From Clostridiales bacterium (GTDB taxonomy: Bacteria > Bacillota > Clostridia > Lachnospirales > Lachnospiraceae), in contig JAATEU010000459.1 in assembly GCA_015655565.1 (NCBI GenBank), forward strand, positions 1-8,484: a DNA stretch of 8,484 nucleotides, written 5' to 3'. Made by a program: the position numbers and the translations under genes. Each line of letters begins with the position of its first letter. Within the stretch, counting starts at the first letter, position 1. Below the pieces are notes generated by a model, which did not search any database, was not told the DNA's origin, and was given only the letters and a program-made list of their open reading frames with translations. This document shows, piece after piece, positions 1 to 5,987 of this stretch.

Positions 1-47
1 TTACGATTTTTATCACGGTGAACACAGGAAGGAGGATTTTACCCGTA

Positions 48-1892
48 CTAAATCTCACGAAGATAATCCGCATACCAGAACACAACTTCACCAATACGGT
101 AAAGCTCCGATTCCCTGCTGACACTGCGCCATAATTTTTTGTATTCATGATACCAGTATTCTAAGGAAGCCGCCAGTTCCCCGGCCTGTATTCCGGCACT
201 TTTTTCCTCTTCACCGAAGACAGCCACCGCTCCGGCTTCATTCCATAATTTAATTCCTTCTGCGGCATGAATATATGCCTGATAGAGATAACGTTTCTCT
301 TGTTTTGCTTCTGAAAGAATATGATACATTTCTGCTATTTTTTCATTTAAAAACCGGTTCGTATCCTTAACCTTTTCCCAGCTTATTTCTTTTAAAACCG
401 GTGCCCAGGGAGTACCCTTTATACGCTTTTGCCGCATTTCTTTATAACAGACAATTTCATACCAGGATGCCTCGGTCCTGATTCCGGTCTCTGCAATATT
501 AAGGAGAAACTTTTCACTGGCATCCCCATACTCCAGTCTTGATATTTTCCGGTTAATCCCATCAAAATCAGGAATGTCCTTATTCCAGGAGAAAGCCGCC
601 CCATAAATCATTCCTGCAGTAGAAAATTCCGGATGGTTCACATGCCCATAGTCACCCCAGTCCGTATTCAGCACACCGATTGCATGATGCTTAAACCCAT
701 AGCTGCACATTCTGCTTATATTATCATAGGAATCCTTCAGACGGTTGATTAACTGGTTCCATCCGCCGACACCAGGACAAACATATTGCACTGCCCCTGC
801 CTGTTCTAAAATTTCCGTTTCTTTCTCACTCTGGTCGGGTGCATAGCCCCAATTCAGACAAATAGTTTCTTTCGGCAGCTTTTTTATGTACTCCGGCATG
901 CCGCAAATAATATCTCCCCAGAACATGGGTTTTTTCCCTTTTGCAATAACAAAATCACAAATTCTTTTGACAAAATCAATGTACATATTATTTACTCCGA
1001 TTTTATCTGCCAATTCTTTGCTTCTCCCTTTTCCAAGGTCAAAGGTCTCATCGGCGCATAAATTAAAATAGTCCGAAGAAAACAAGGGCATATATTCCTC
1101 TAACATTTTCGTTACAAAGGCAAAGCTTTCTTCTTTAGAAATATCCAGGGTATGATGCACCATACGCCCATAGAAGGAAAAAGGCTGCTCATCCGCCTCC
1201 GGTAATTCACACAGGCCGGAATAAGACTTGCTACCAAGTACCTTGTAAAGATGACCAAAACTGGCTATAGATGGTATTAAATCAATATGCAGGTTCCTGC
1301 AATAAATATCAAATTCCAGAATATCTTCCGCTGTCAAAGGTGTGTCATCACGCCACACTTCACTGAAATCCTTAAACAGAAAACTATGTTCAATATATAA
1401 CTGCAGCTGATTCAATTTATAATAAGCCAGCTTATCCGCAAGTGCCTTAAGGGATTCCATAGTGGGAATCCTTCCCCTGGTGGCATCATGATAAAAACCT
1501 CTGTTCGGCATATCCGGCAGATCCTCTATAATAAGACAGGGAAGTACCGCTCCCCTGGTCTCAAGGAGCTGTCTCATGGTCTGAATTCCATAGAGAATTC
1601 CGGCATTGCTTCCACCCAGAATCTCGGCCCTGTCCTCCGTAATCTCCAAGCGGTATTCCTCTTTCTTAAGGTCCTTCTTAAGGCCCAGGAATATACAGCC
1701 CTCCTCCCTTTCTCCTTTGGTAATAGAAAGGCCAAATCCAAGTTTGTTCTGTATATCCTTCTTTAACAGCTTTGCATGATCCGTTGCCTGTAAGCCGCAT
1801 TCCTTATCTATTACAATTCTGCCGTTATATCGGAGAAGATAACCTTGTTCCTTCCTGATTGTCATTTTACTTGGTGCCGGTATCAGATACAT
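48..1892 (-). CDS. GH20 beta-N-acetylhexosaminidase (GcnA-like), cytoplasmic
   Basis: A 614-residue glycoside hydrolase family 20 protein, expected to remove terminal beta-linked N-acetylhexosamine (GlcNAc or GalNAc) from glycans. Layout: an N-terminal alpha/beta GH20b-type domain (about 1-120, with the typical ...GILYGIQTMRQLL helix at 98-110), a TIM barrel (about 125-440) and a helical C-terminal part (440-614). Residues 277-290 read FNLCADETFDLGKG; D281-E282 is the expected catalytic Asp-Glu pair of substrate-assisted GH20 catalysis. Its 'DE..DLG.GRS' context fits the GcnA-like branch better than the classical HIGGDE enzymes. Other conserved patches are FWGD (324-327), NWGY (347-350) and DWGDYGH (411-417). 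The N-terminus (MYLIPAPSKMTIRKEQ) has no signal peptide or membrane segment, so the enzyme should act on imported oligosaccharides. An AAGGAGGG site lies five nt before the ATG and supports this start. The protein looks intact. The natural substrate cannot be told from sequence. Confidence 0.9.
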   Translation of the reverse strand: MYLIPAPSKMTIRKEQGYLLRYNGRIVIDKECGLQATDHAKLLKKDIQNKLGFGLSITKGEREEGCIFLGLKKDLKKEEYRLEITEDRAEILGGSNAGILYGIQTMRQLLETRGAVLPCLIIEDLPDMPNRGFYHDATRGRIPTMESLKALADKLAYYKLNQLQLYIEHSFLFKDFSEVWRDDTPLTAEDILEFDIYCRNLHIDLIPSIASFGHLYKVLGSKSYSGLCELPEADEQPFSFYGRMVHHTLDISKEESFAFVTKMLEEYMPLFSSDYFNLCADETFDLGKGRSKELADKIGVNNMYIDFVKRICDFVIAKGKKPMFWGDIICGMPEYIKKLPKETICLNWGYAPDQSEKETEILEQAGAVQYVCPGVGGWNQLINRLKDSYDNISRMCSYGFKHHAIGVLNTDWGDYGHVNHPEFSTAGMIYGAAFSWNKDIPDFDGINRKISRLEYGDASEKFLLNIAETGIRTEASWYEIVCYKEMRQKRIKGTPWAPVLKEISWEKVKDTNRFLNEKIAEMYHILSEAKQEKRYLYQAYIHAAEGIKLWNEAGAVAVFGEEEKSAGIQAGELAASLEYWYHEYKKLWRSVSRESELYRIGEVVFWYADYLREI

Positions 1893-1897
1893 ATATT

Positions 1898-1905
1898 CCC
1901 TCCTT
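1898..1905 (-). promoter_or_regulatory. Shine-Dalgarno of the GH20 gene
   Basis: AAGGAGGG on the minus strand, 5 nt upstream of the ATG at 1892. It is a near-perfect anti-16S match and fixes the start codon. Confidence 0.8.
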
Positions 1906-1934
1906 ATATTACATGAGTCTGCAAAACTCCTTAA

Positions 1935-1966
1935 CCGGAATTTTTACATTTCTATCCATATTCCGG
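1935..1966. repeat. Inverted repeat in the GH20 leader
   Basis: CCGGAAT (1935-1941) pairs with ATTCCGG (1960-1966) across an 18-nt loop, 43-74 nt upstream of the GH20 start. On the plus strand it is followed by a T-run, which looks like a terminator, but no plus-strand gene ends here. On the minus strand there is no T-run after it. It is more likely a leader structure or a protein-binding site; the loop is large and the effect unknown. Confidence 0.4.
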
Positions 1967-2078
1967 GATTTTTTATCGCTTTTCTTCCTGCCTGCCGCAT
2001 TGCCATAATCCCCATTGTATCCTCTACTTGTGACAGGTAACTTTTATCCTCAAAAAAATGTAATAACCGGTTTATAAA

Positions 2079-2110
2079 ATTATAATGCGCCTTTTATTCC
2101 TCGCAGTCAA
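2079..2110 (-). promoter_or_regulatory. Candidate sigma-A-like promoter for the GH20 gene
   Basis: Minus strand: TTGACT (2105-2110, 5/6 to the -35 consensus), 17 nt, then CATTAT (2082-2087, 4/6). A perfect TATAAT (2079-2084) overlaps it at a 20-nt spacing. Transcripts would carry a leader of roughly 180 nt that includes the inverted repeat at 1935-1966. A weaker alternative -10 (GGATACAATGG) lies closer to the gene. Spacing is not ideal either way. Confidence 0.35.
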
Positions 2111-2383
2111 CCGGAAAATACAGCAAATAAGAGTTTTTTTATCCCGGACCTTCTCCTCACGATAAATACCCGGTAACATCCGGTATGGACCGGCATACTG
2201 CAATAATTTGATCACTATTCGTACTGATTTACATGCGCCTGTTTCAGCAGGTACTTTTGTCCAAATTTCCATATGCGATATTCATAAAGCCTCAGCATAG
2301 CCCCGCTGCACCTATACTTTTTGAATATCACCTGTGAAAATTTATCCTACGTTTTCCGGCCGGTTATCTTAGAAAACACTGTT

Positions 2384-2911
2384 TTAGAATACCAGGCTGG
2401 TAATAATCACACTGGAAATTATCCCTACAAATGTAGCAAATAAGGCACCTGCAAGTGTATATCTTGTTTTCTTTACTTTTGCCGTCATAAAATATACGCT
2501 CATGGTATAAAAAACAGTTTCCGTACAGCTCATAATAATAGATGTCAGTCTTCCCAGGTAAGAATCCGGACCGTATTCCTTAAATATATCAAGTACCAGG
2601 CTGGTTGCCGCCGACGAAGAGAAAAGCTTTACGGTTACCAGCGGTACAAGCTCAGACGGAAATTTAAAAAAATTCGTAACCGGCTTAACCAAATCAGCCA
2701 AAAGATCAAGTGTACCGGAGGCCCTTAGTATTCCGATGGCTACCATTAGCCCGATAAGGGTGGGCATTATATTTAATACCACCTTAAAACCGTCCTCCGC
2801 ACCCTTGGTAAATTCATGGAACACCGGTGCCTTCATTAATATTCCAAATCCAACAATATAAAATATCACAAACGGGATGATATAATCCGAAATATAAAGT
2901 AAAAATTTCAT
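2384..2911 (-). CDS. spmB: Spore maturation protein B
   Basis: A 175-residue membrane protein of the SpmB / nucleoside-recognition ('Gate') domain family, close to the size of B. subtilis SpmB. In B. subtilis, SpmA and SpmB are needed for full dehydration of the spore core and for spore heat resistance; the biochemical activity is not settled. Hydrophobic segments are visible at about 7-26, 44-63, 87-107, 122-142 and 152-174. The family signatures are the small-residue stretch LFSSSAATSLVLD (96-108) and SCTETVFYTMSVYF (128-141). The start is supported by AGGAG seven nt upstream, in a sequence that belongs to a repeated hairpin element. It lies 84 nt after spmA on the same strand, so co-transcription is likely. 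dacB, which accompanies spmAB in B. subtilis, is not next to it; the following gene is the GH20 enzyme. Confidence 0.93.
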   Translation of the reverse strand: MKFLLYISDYIIPFVIFYIVGFGILMKAPVFHEFTKGAEDGFKVVLNIMPTLIGLMVAIGILRASGTLDLLADLVKPVTNFFKFPSELVPLVTVKLFSSSAATSLVLDIFKEYGPDSYLGRLTSIIMSCTETVFYTMSVYFMTAKVKKTRYTLAGALFATFVGIISSVIITSLVF

Positions 2912-2916
2912 ATCTG

Positions 2917-2951
2917 GCTCCTATCTGCGTTCCTTCTGCACGCATACAAAT
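2917..2951 (-). repeat. Dispersed hairpin element, copy overlapping the spmB Shine-Dalgarno
   Basis: On the minus strand: GATTTGTATGCGTGC, an AGAAGGA loop region, then ACGCAGATAGGAGC. It matches the copy at 3663-3696 in both flanks (GATTTG.ATGCGTGC and ACGCA.AT.GGAG). The right-hand stem arm is partly decayed: ACGCA can still pair with TGCGT. The TAGGAG at its downstream end is the only plausible ribosome binding site for spmB, seven nt before its ATG. Confidence 0.6.
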
Positions 2952-2958
2952 CAGGTTT

Positions 2959-2990
2959 ACTCCGTCTGCATGCCATCAACGCGTTTAAAT
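2959..2990 (-). repeat. Dispersed hairpin element, degenerate tandem copy after spmA
   Basis: On the minus strand: ATTTAAACGCGTT, GATG, GCATGCAGACGGAGT. It aligns with the copy at 3663-3696 (ATTT.AA.GCGT..GA.GCA.GCA.A..GGAGT) with a few substitutions and a short deletion. It sits 5 nt after the spmA stop codon and about 39 nt upstream of the next copy, so the whole spmA-spmB spacer is essentially two tandem copies. Confidence 0.5.
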
Positions 2991-2995
2991 AAATC

Positions 2996-3580
2996 TTATT
3001 TCAACAGGCTTAATTTTCTGGCGGCTATGGAAAAGATAACACCGGCAATGGTTGATATGGCCGTTGCCAGTAATGCCGCCCCAAGGATTTCTGTCGGACT
3101 GACGGAACCATATTGGCTTCGATAAGCAATTATATTCACAGGTATCAATTGAAGGGAAGATATGTTTATGATAAGAAACGTACACATGTCACAGCTTGCT
3201 GTTTCACCGTTTTTATTAAGCTGTTGAAGTTCTCCCATGGCTTTTAGCCCCATAGGTGTTGCCGCCCAGCCAAGTCCTAAAATATTGGCTATCATGTTGG
3301 AAGCTATGTATTCATTCGCCACGTGTCCCTTTGGAATGTCCGGAAACAATAACCGCAATACAGGATATAACGCTTTTGTAAATGCATCTGTTATTCCGGT
3401 AGCTTTTGCCACCTGCATAATACCTGTCCACAGGGACATAACCCCTAACATCGTAATACATAGTGTAATAGCTTCTTTTGCGGAATTAATGGAAGCGGTG
3501 CTCACAGCGTCAATCTTTCCGTTTAAAACACCTACAATAATTCCTATAATTATCATAAAACCCCATAAATAATTTAACAT
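2996..3580 (-). CDS. spmA: Spore maturation protein A
   Basis: A 194-residue multi-pass membrane protein of the SpmA / nucleoside-recognition domain family. It acts with SpmB in late forespore maturation (core dehydration) in B. subtilis. Recognisable parts (numbered from the chosen Met): hydrophobic N-terminal segment 4-19, the helix around 38-58, LFPDIPKGH (78-86), the family core ASNMIANILGLGWAATPMG (93-111) and NISSLQLIPVN (139-149), and a last membrane segment at 166-186. The reading frame extends six codons further, to an ATG at 3598. That start has no ribosome binding site, while ATG 3580 has AAAGGA seven nt upstream and gives the family-like start MLNYLWGFM, so I take 3580. It is first in a likely spmA-spmB operon and divergent from abrB. 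I cannot identify a convincing sporulation sigma-factor promoter upstream. Confidence 0.93.
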   Translation of the reverse strand: MLNYLWGFMIIIGIIVGVLNGKIDAVSTASINSAKEAITLCITMLGVMSLWTGIMQVAKATGITDAFTKALYPVLRLLFPDIPKGHVANEYIASNMIANILGLGWAATPMGLKAMGELQQLNKNGETASCDMCTFLIINISSLQLIPVNIIAYRSQYGSVSPTEILGAALLATAISTIAGVIFSIAARKLSLLK

Positions 3581-3587
3581 AGGTAAT

Positions 3588-3593
3588 TCCTTT
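3588..3593 (-). promoter_or_regulatory. Shine-Dalgarno that decides the spmA start
   Basis: AAAGGA seven nt before ATG 3580, lying inside the six-codon upstream extension. The upstream ATG at 3598 is preceded only by AT-rich sequence (TTTAATAAGAAA). Confidence 0.65.
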
Positions 3594-3627
3594 TTCATTT
3601 TCTTATTAAATACTATATTCTAACTCA

Positions 3628-3656
3628 ATAAAATACATTACTATTAAGTATTTTAT
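3628..3656. repeat. AT-rich inverted repeat upstream of spmA
   Basis: ATAAAATAC (3628-3636) and GTATTTTAT (3648-3656) form a perfect 9-bp inverted repeat with an 11-nt spacer, 47-76 nt upstream of the chosen spmA start. The symmetry could be an operator half-site pair or a weak leader hairpin. In such AT-rich DNA chance is possible. Confidence 0.4.
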
Positions 3657-3662
3657 AACTTA

Positions 3663-3696
3663 ACTCCCATTTGCGTGCTTCAGCACGCATTCAAAT
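3663..3696 (-). repeat. Dispersed hairpin element, best-preserved copy, upstream of spmA
   Basis: Perfect 7-bp stem TGCGTGC (3672-3678) / GCACGCA (3683-3689) with a TTCA loop (TGAA on the minus strand), flanked by AACTCCCAT on one side and TTCAAATCC on the other. On the minus strand it ends in AAATGGGAGTTAA, 83 nt upstream of the spmA start. It has no T-run, so it is not an intrinsic terminator. Related copies lie at 2917-2951, 2959-2990 and 5917-5955. Confidence 0.65.
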
Positions 3697-3826
3697 CCTG
3701 CCGGGCTAAAAATATTTTCTTAATTTTTTCGCCTTCACATCTGCCATTTTTTTTATCTTTTAATACTGTTTTTACAATATTTGCTATAAAATACTAAATA
3801 ATTGCTAAAATATCACCATTACTTTA

Positions 3827-3855
3827 TTGACTTTACATTACGTGTATGCTATTTT
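3827..3855 (+). promoter_or_regulatory. abrB promoter (sigma-A type)
   Basis: -35 TTGACT (3827-3832), exactly 17 nt, -10 TATTTT (3850-3855) with an upstream TG (3847-3848) as extended -10. Transcription would start near 3862, giving a leader of about 20 nt before the abrB ATG. Upstream are two TTGCTA repeats (3781-3786, 3802-3807) 21 nt apart. No clear Spo0A box (TGTCGAA) is visible. Confidence 0.65.
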
Positions 3856-3881
3856 ATTAAGGTATTGTAGGAGGTACATAT

Positions 3882-4139
3882 ATGAAAAGCACAGGAATTG
3901 TAAGAAAATTGGATGAATTGGGAAGAATCACACTCCCTATTGAGCTAAGAAGAACTTTAGGCGTAAGCGAAAGAGATCCTCTTGAAATTTTTGTTGATGA
4001 GGATAGGATTATATTAAAAAAATATGAACCTACCGATATTTTCAACGGTTCCAAAGATAATCTATATGATTATTGCGGTAAGCGGATTTCTAAAGAATCT
4101 ATCTTAGAACTTGCTAAATTAGCAGGAATTATTGAATAA
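3882..4139 (+). CDS. abrB: AbrB-family transition-state regulator
   Basis: An 85-residue DNA-binding regulator. Residues 1-50 (MKSTGIVRKLDELGRITLPIELRRTLGV...) are nearly the same as the N-terminal swapped-hairpin DNA-binding domain of B. subtilis AbrB/SpoVT, including the RK, ELGRI and ELRR basic contacts. The C-terminal part (51-85, ...LYDYCGKRISKESILELAKLAGIIE) is shorter and different from the B. subtilis multimerisation domain, but keeps a cysteine (C65) and an amphipathic helix. In Bacillus, AbrB represses post-exponential functions during growth and is itself repressed by Spo0A; the same role is inferred here. TAGGAGGT seven to eight nt upstream supports the start. It is convergent to rsmI, as in B. 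subtilis, and divergent from spmA. A strong terminator follows. Confidence 0.92.
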   Translation: MKSTGIVRKLDELGRITLPIELRRTLGVSERDPLEIFVDEDRIILKKYEPTDIFNGSKDNLYDYCGKRISKESILELAKLAGIIE

Positions 4140-4152
4140 CATAAGCTCAAGG

Positions 4153-4183
4153 AAAGAGCCTGTCCAATGAGACAGGCTCTTTT
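4153..4183 (+). terminator. Intrinsic terminator of abrB, possibly bidirectional
   Basis: Perfect 12-bp stem AAAGAGCCTGTC (4153-4164) / GACAGGCTCTTT (4171-4182), 6-nt loop, then a short T-run (TTTT, then ACTATAT). It starts 14 nt after the abrB stop and lies 24 nt beyond the rsmI stop. On the minus strand the T tract is only three T, so termination of the rsmI operon here is possible but weaker. Confidence 0.85.
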
Positions 4184-4206
4184 ACTATATAGAAAGGGAC
4201 TGTTGT

Positions 4207-5055
4207 TTAATCCTTCTGCTCCAACAGCATCCGGTATATTTCTCTTTTGGCGACTCCCCGGTCTGCGGATACGGCCTTCATAGCTTCCTTCTTATCCATG
4301 CCCTCACTAAGGTAAATATCCATATGCTCCAGTATAGATAAGCTCTTCCAATACTCCCGGCCTTCTTTTTCCATATCCTTTAAAAGCCTTCCCTCTATGA
4401 CAATTACACATTCCCCTTTCGGTTCCTGCTCCCCGTAATACTTAATTGCTTCTGAAAATGTAGTGCAGAAGACTGTTTCATATTTCTTGGTCAGCTCCCT
4501 TACTAAGGTCATCCTTCGCTCACCCAGCGTTTCAAGCAATTCCTTTAATGTTTTAACTAACCTGTGGGGGGCTTCATATAAAATTATAGTTCTGGTTTCA
4601 TTCCGCATTTCCTTTAATATTAATTGCTTTTCTTTTTTATCCGCTGGCAGAAAAGCTTCAAAAGCGAACCTCCTGGCCGGTAATCCGGATAAGGTCAGTG
4701 CCGTGATGCACGCGGCCGGTCCCGGAATGGAGGTAACCTCAATTCCTGCCTCATATGCCATCTTAACCAGCTCTTCTCCCGGATCCGATATACCCGGTGT
4801 TCCCGCATCTGTAATCAATGCGATATCAAGGCCGGATTTAAGCTTCCCAATCAGATATTTTCCCTTATCTATTTTATTAAATTCATGATAGCTGGTCATT
4901 GGTGTATTTATTTCAAAATAATTTAATAATTTTATACTGTGTCTCGTATCCTCAGCGGCAATCAGGTCAACTTCCTTTAAGGTACGGATAACACGAAAAG
5001 TTATATCCTCAAGGTTACCAATGGGAGTGGCGCATAAATACAATTTCCCTTCCAT
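4207..5055 (-). CDS. rsmI: 16S rRNA (cytidine(1402)-2'-O)-methyltransferase
   Basis: A 282-residue SAM-dependent enzyme of the tetrapyrrole-methylase-like fold, methylating the 2'-OH of C1402 in the decoding centre of 16S rRNA; the usual family length. Signatures: LYLCATPIGNLEDIT (5-19), AAEDTRHS (33-40), ITDAGTPGISDPG (81-93, the SAM-binding loop), SIPGPAA (109-115) and LYEAPHR further on. The C-terminal segment (about 235-282, ...KKEAMKAVSADRGVAKREIY...) is the helix-turn-helix-like tail common in Firmicute RsmI. The start is supported by GAGGT ten nt upstream. It is last in the operon, 114 nt after trmN6, and convergent with abrB. The 114-nt gap has a TTATTA/TAATAA inverted repeat (5086-5103) and an AAAAGCTTTT palindrome, but no convincing promoter. 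Confidence 0.95.
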   Translation of the reverse strand: MEGKLYLCATPIGNLEDITFRVIRTLKEVDLIAAEDTRHSIKLLNYFEINTPMTSYHEFNKIDKGKYLIGKLKSGLDIALITDAGTPGISDPGEELVKMAYEAGIEVTSIPGPAACITALTLSGLPARRFAFEAFLPADKKEKQLILKEMRNETRTIILYEAPHRLVKTLKELLETLGERRMTLVRELTKKYETVFCTTFSEAIKYYGEQEPKGECVIVIEGRLLKDMEKEGREYWKSLSILEHMDIYLSEGMDKKEAMKAVSADRGVAKREIYRMLLEQKD

Positions 5056-5169
5056 ACAGAATAATACCTCAATTCTTTTTTAATTTTATTATCACTGTAA
5101 TAATCAAAAGCTTTTAACTTAAACCAGGCATAATTAAAAATGGAATAAGGATATCTGTCTTATGAAACA

Positions 5170-5925
5170 TTAATATCCATATATCTCATAAATTTCATCC
5201 GTATACACATTCTGCTCTTTATAAACAATTAAAGGAGCCTCCACTTTCATCATGGAACCGCCGCCTTTAGTACATTCCATCAAAACCATGTTTGGCTCCT
5301 TGTCTACAAAGGGATGTACCATTTTCATCCGTTTCGGTTCTAATTTATACACGGTCAGGGTATTGATAATCTCCACCAGGCGGAAAGGACGATGCACCAT
5401 ATAGAAACGGCCGCCCAGCCTTAAAATCTTCGCCGCCTCCCGGACCAAATCCTCTAAGGTACAGAGAATTTCATGTCTGGCTACGGCTTTGGTAAATTCG
5501 GGATTGGTTAAGCCGTGATTGCCGTTCATATAAGGCGGATTGCTGGTAACTACATCAAAGGAGGCCGCACCAAATAACTTGGAAGCCTCCTTAATGTCAC
5601 CTGATATGATATCAATTTTATCTTGAAGGCGGTTCATGGCAACACTTCTTCTTGCCATATCAGCACTTTCTTCCTGGATCTCCAGTCCGGTGAAATGTTT
5701 TCCCTCTGTTTTAGCCTCCAATAATATGGGTACTATCCCTGTTCCGGTTCCCAGATCCAGTACTGTTTCGTCCGGCTTTACTTTTGCAAAGCCGGATAAC
5801 AGCACTGCGTCCATTCCAAAACAAAACTTCTTTTCATTTTGTATTATCTTATATTGATTCCTGTGGAGCTCGTCCATTCTCTCCCCCGGTTTTAAAAATT
5901 CCTCAAAATTCACACTAACTCCCAT
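5170..5925 (-). CDS. tRNA1(Val) (adenine(37)-N6)-methyltransferase family protein (YabB/TrmN6)
   Basis: A class I SAM-dependent methyltransferase of the YabB/YfiC (TrmN6) family, 251 residues from the chosen start. The E. coli homologue makes m6A37 in tRNA1(Val); the target here is inferred. Positions from the chosen Met: family N-terminus LKPGERMDELHR, IIQNEKKFCFGMDAVLLSGFA (28-48), motif I VLDLGTGTG (55-63), acidic residue region around LEIQEES (81-87) and the amino-methyltransferase motif NPPY (129-132). The frame runs 16 codons further, to an ATG at 5973. That extension is encoded by a repeated hairpin element, lacks a ribosome binding site and has no family counterpart. ATG 5925 has GAGGTG seven to eight nt upstream. 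A third candidate at 5877 has only a GGGGGAG three nt away. It lies 62 nt after ricT in the operon. The function call is reliable at family level; the exact start is less certain. Confidence 0.88.
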   Translation of the reverse strand: MGVSVNFEEFLKPGERMDELHRNQYKIIQNEKKFCFGMDAVLLSGFAKVKPDETVLDLGTGTGIVPILLEAKTEGKHFTGLEIQEESADMARRSVAMNRLQDKIDIISGDIKEASKLFGAASFDVVTSNPPYMNGNHGLTNPEFTKAVARHEILCTLEDLVREAAKILRLGGRFYMVHRPFRLVEIINTLTVYKLEPKRMKMVHPFVDKEPNMVLMECTKGGGSMMKVEAPLIVYKEQNVYTDEIYEIYGY

Positions 5926-5955
5926 CTGCGTGCCACCTCTGCCTGCTTCAGCATA
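5917..5955 (-). repeat. Dispersed hairpin element, expanded copy at the trmN6 start
   Basis: Plus strand shares TAACTCCCATCTGCGTGC (from 5916) with the copy at 3661-3678 apart from one base. A 13-nt insertion (CACCTCTGCCTGC) follows, and then the shared TTCAGCAT. On the minus strand the insertion supplies GAGGTG and the shared tail supplies the ATG (5925) used as the probable trmN6 start. Confidence 0.5.
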
Positions 5956-5987
5956 CCCCCCAATCCTTATCATTACCGATACAACGG

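Larger units (their letters stand above)
1893..2383. other. Long spacer between spmB and the GH20 gene
   Basis: About 490 nt without a convincing gene. A 66-codon minus-strand reading frame (2072-2272) has no ribosome binding site and an unconvincing composition, so I do not call it. On the minus strand the spacer holds a candidate promoter (2079-2110), an inverted repeat in the presumed GH20 leader (1935-1966) and an AAGGAG followed 12 nt later by ATG-TAA (1909-1932). It also has several CCGG-centred short palindromes (AACCGGTT at 2065-2072, CCGGCCGG at 2358-2365) and possible decayed copies of the dispersed hairpin element (2222-2260 and 2264-2305). No clear intrinsic terminator follows spmB, so read-through into the GH20 gene cannot be excluded. 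Confidence 0.5.

Noticed and set aside
1..20. GTG ATA AAA ATC GTA on the minus strand running off the left edge as a possible next gene
   Set aside because: Only five codons are visible and there is no Shine-Dalgarno sequence before the GTG; not enough to call a gene.
28..37. AAGGAGGA on the plus strand near the left end, looking like a ribosome binding site
   Set aside because: No ATG, GTG or TTG at a workable distance on that strand; it is followed by the end of the GH20 gene on the opposite strand.
1935..1975. Inverted repeat followed by a T-run as a plus-strand terminator
   Set aside because: No plus-strand gene precedes it and the loop is 18 nt; kept only as a leader inverted repeat.
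2072..2272. 66-codon minus-strand reading frame in the spmB-GH20 spacer
   Set aside because: No ribosome binding site, no recognisable domain, biased composition and overlap with a candidate promoter; most likely random.
2917..2990. Tandem repeats in the spmA-spmB gap as a CRISPR array
   Set aside because: Only two degenerate units, no spacers of uniform length and no cas genes.
3237..3572. 111-codon plus-strand frame antisense to spmA
   Set aside because: Lies entirely within a well-supported membrane protein gene on the other strand; hydrophobic composition is the mirror of spmA.
3663..3696. Perfect GCGTGC/GCACGC hairpin as an intrinsic terminator
   Set aside because: No T-run on either side, and it lies upstream of both divergent genes, not at a transcript end; its repeated occurrence fits a dispersed element better.
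4463..4888. 141-codon plus-strand frame antisense to rsmI
   Set aside because: Wholly inside the conserved rsmI coding region; no independent translation signals or family resemblance.
5086..5116. Promoter for rsmI alone in the trmN6-rsmI gap (GATAAT -10)
   Set aside because: The sequence at the -35 position (TAAAAG) does not match and the -10 lies within a simple AT-rich inverted repeat.
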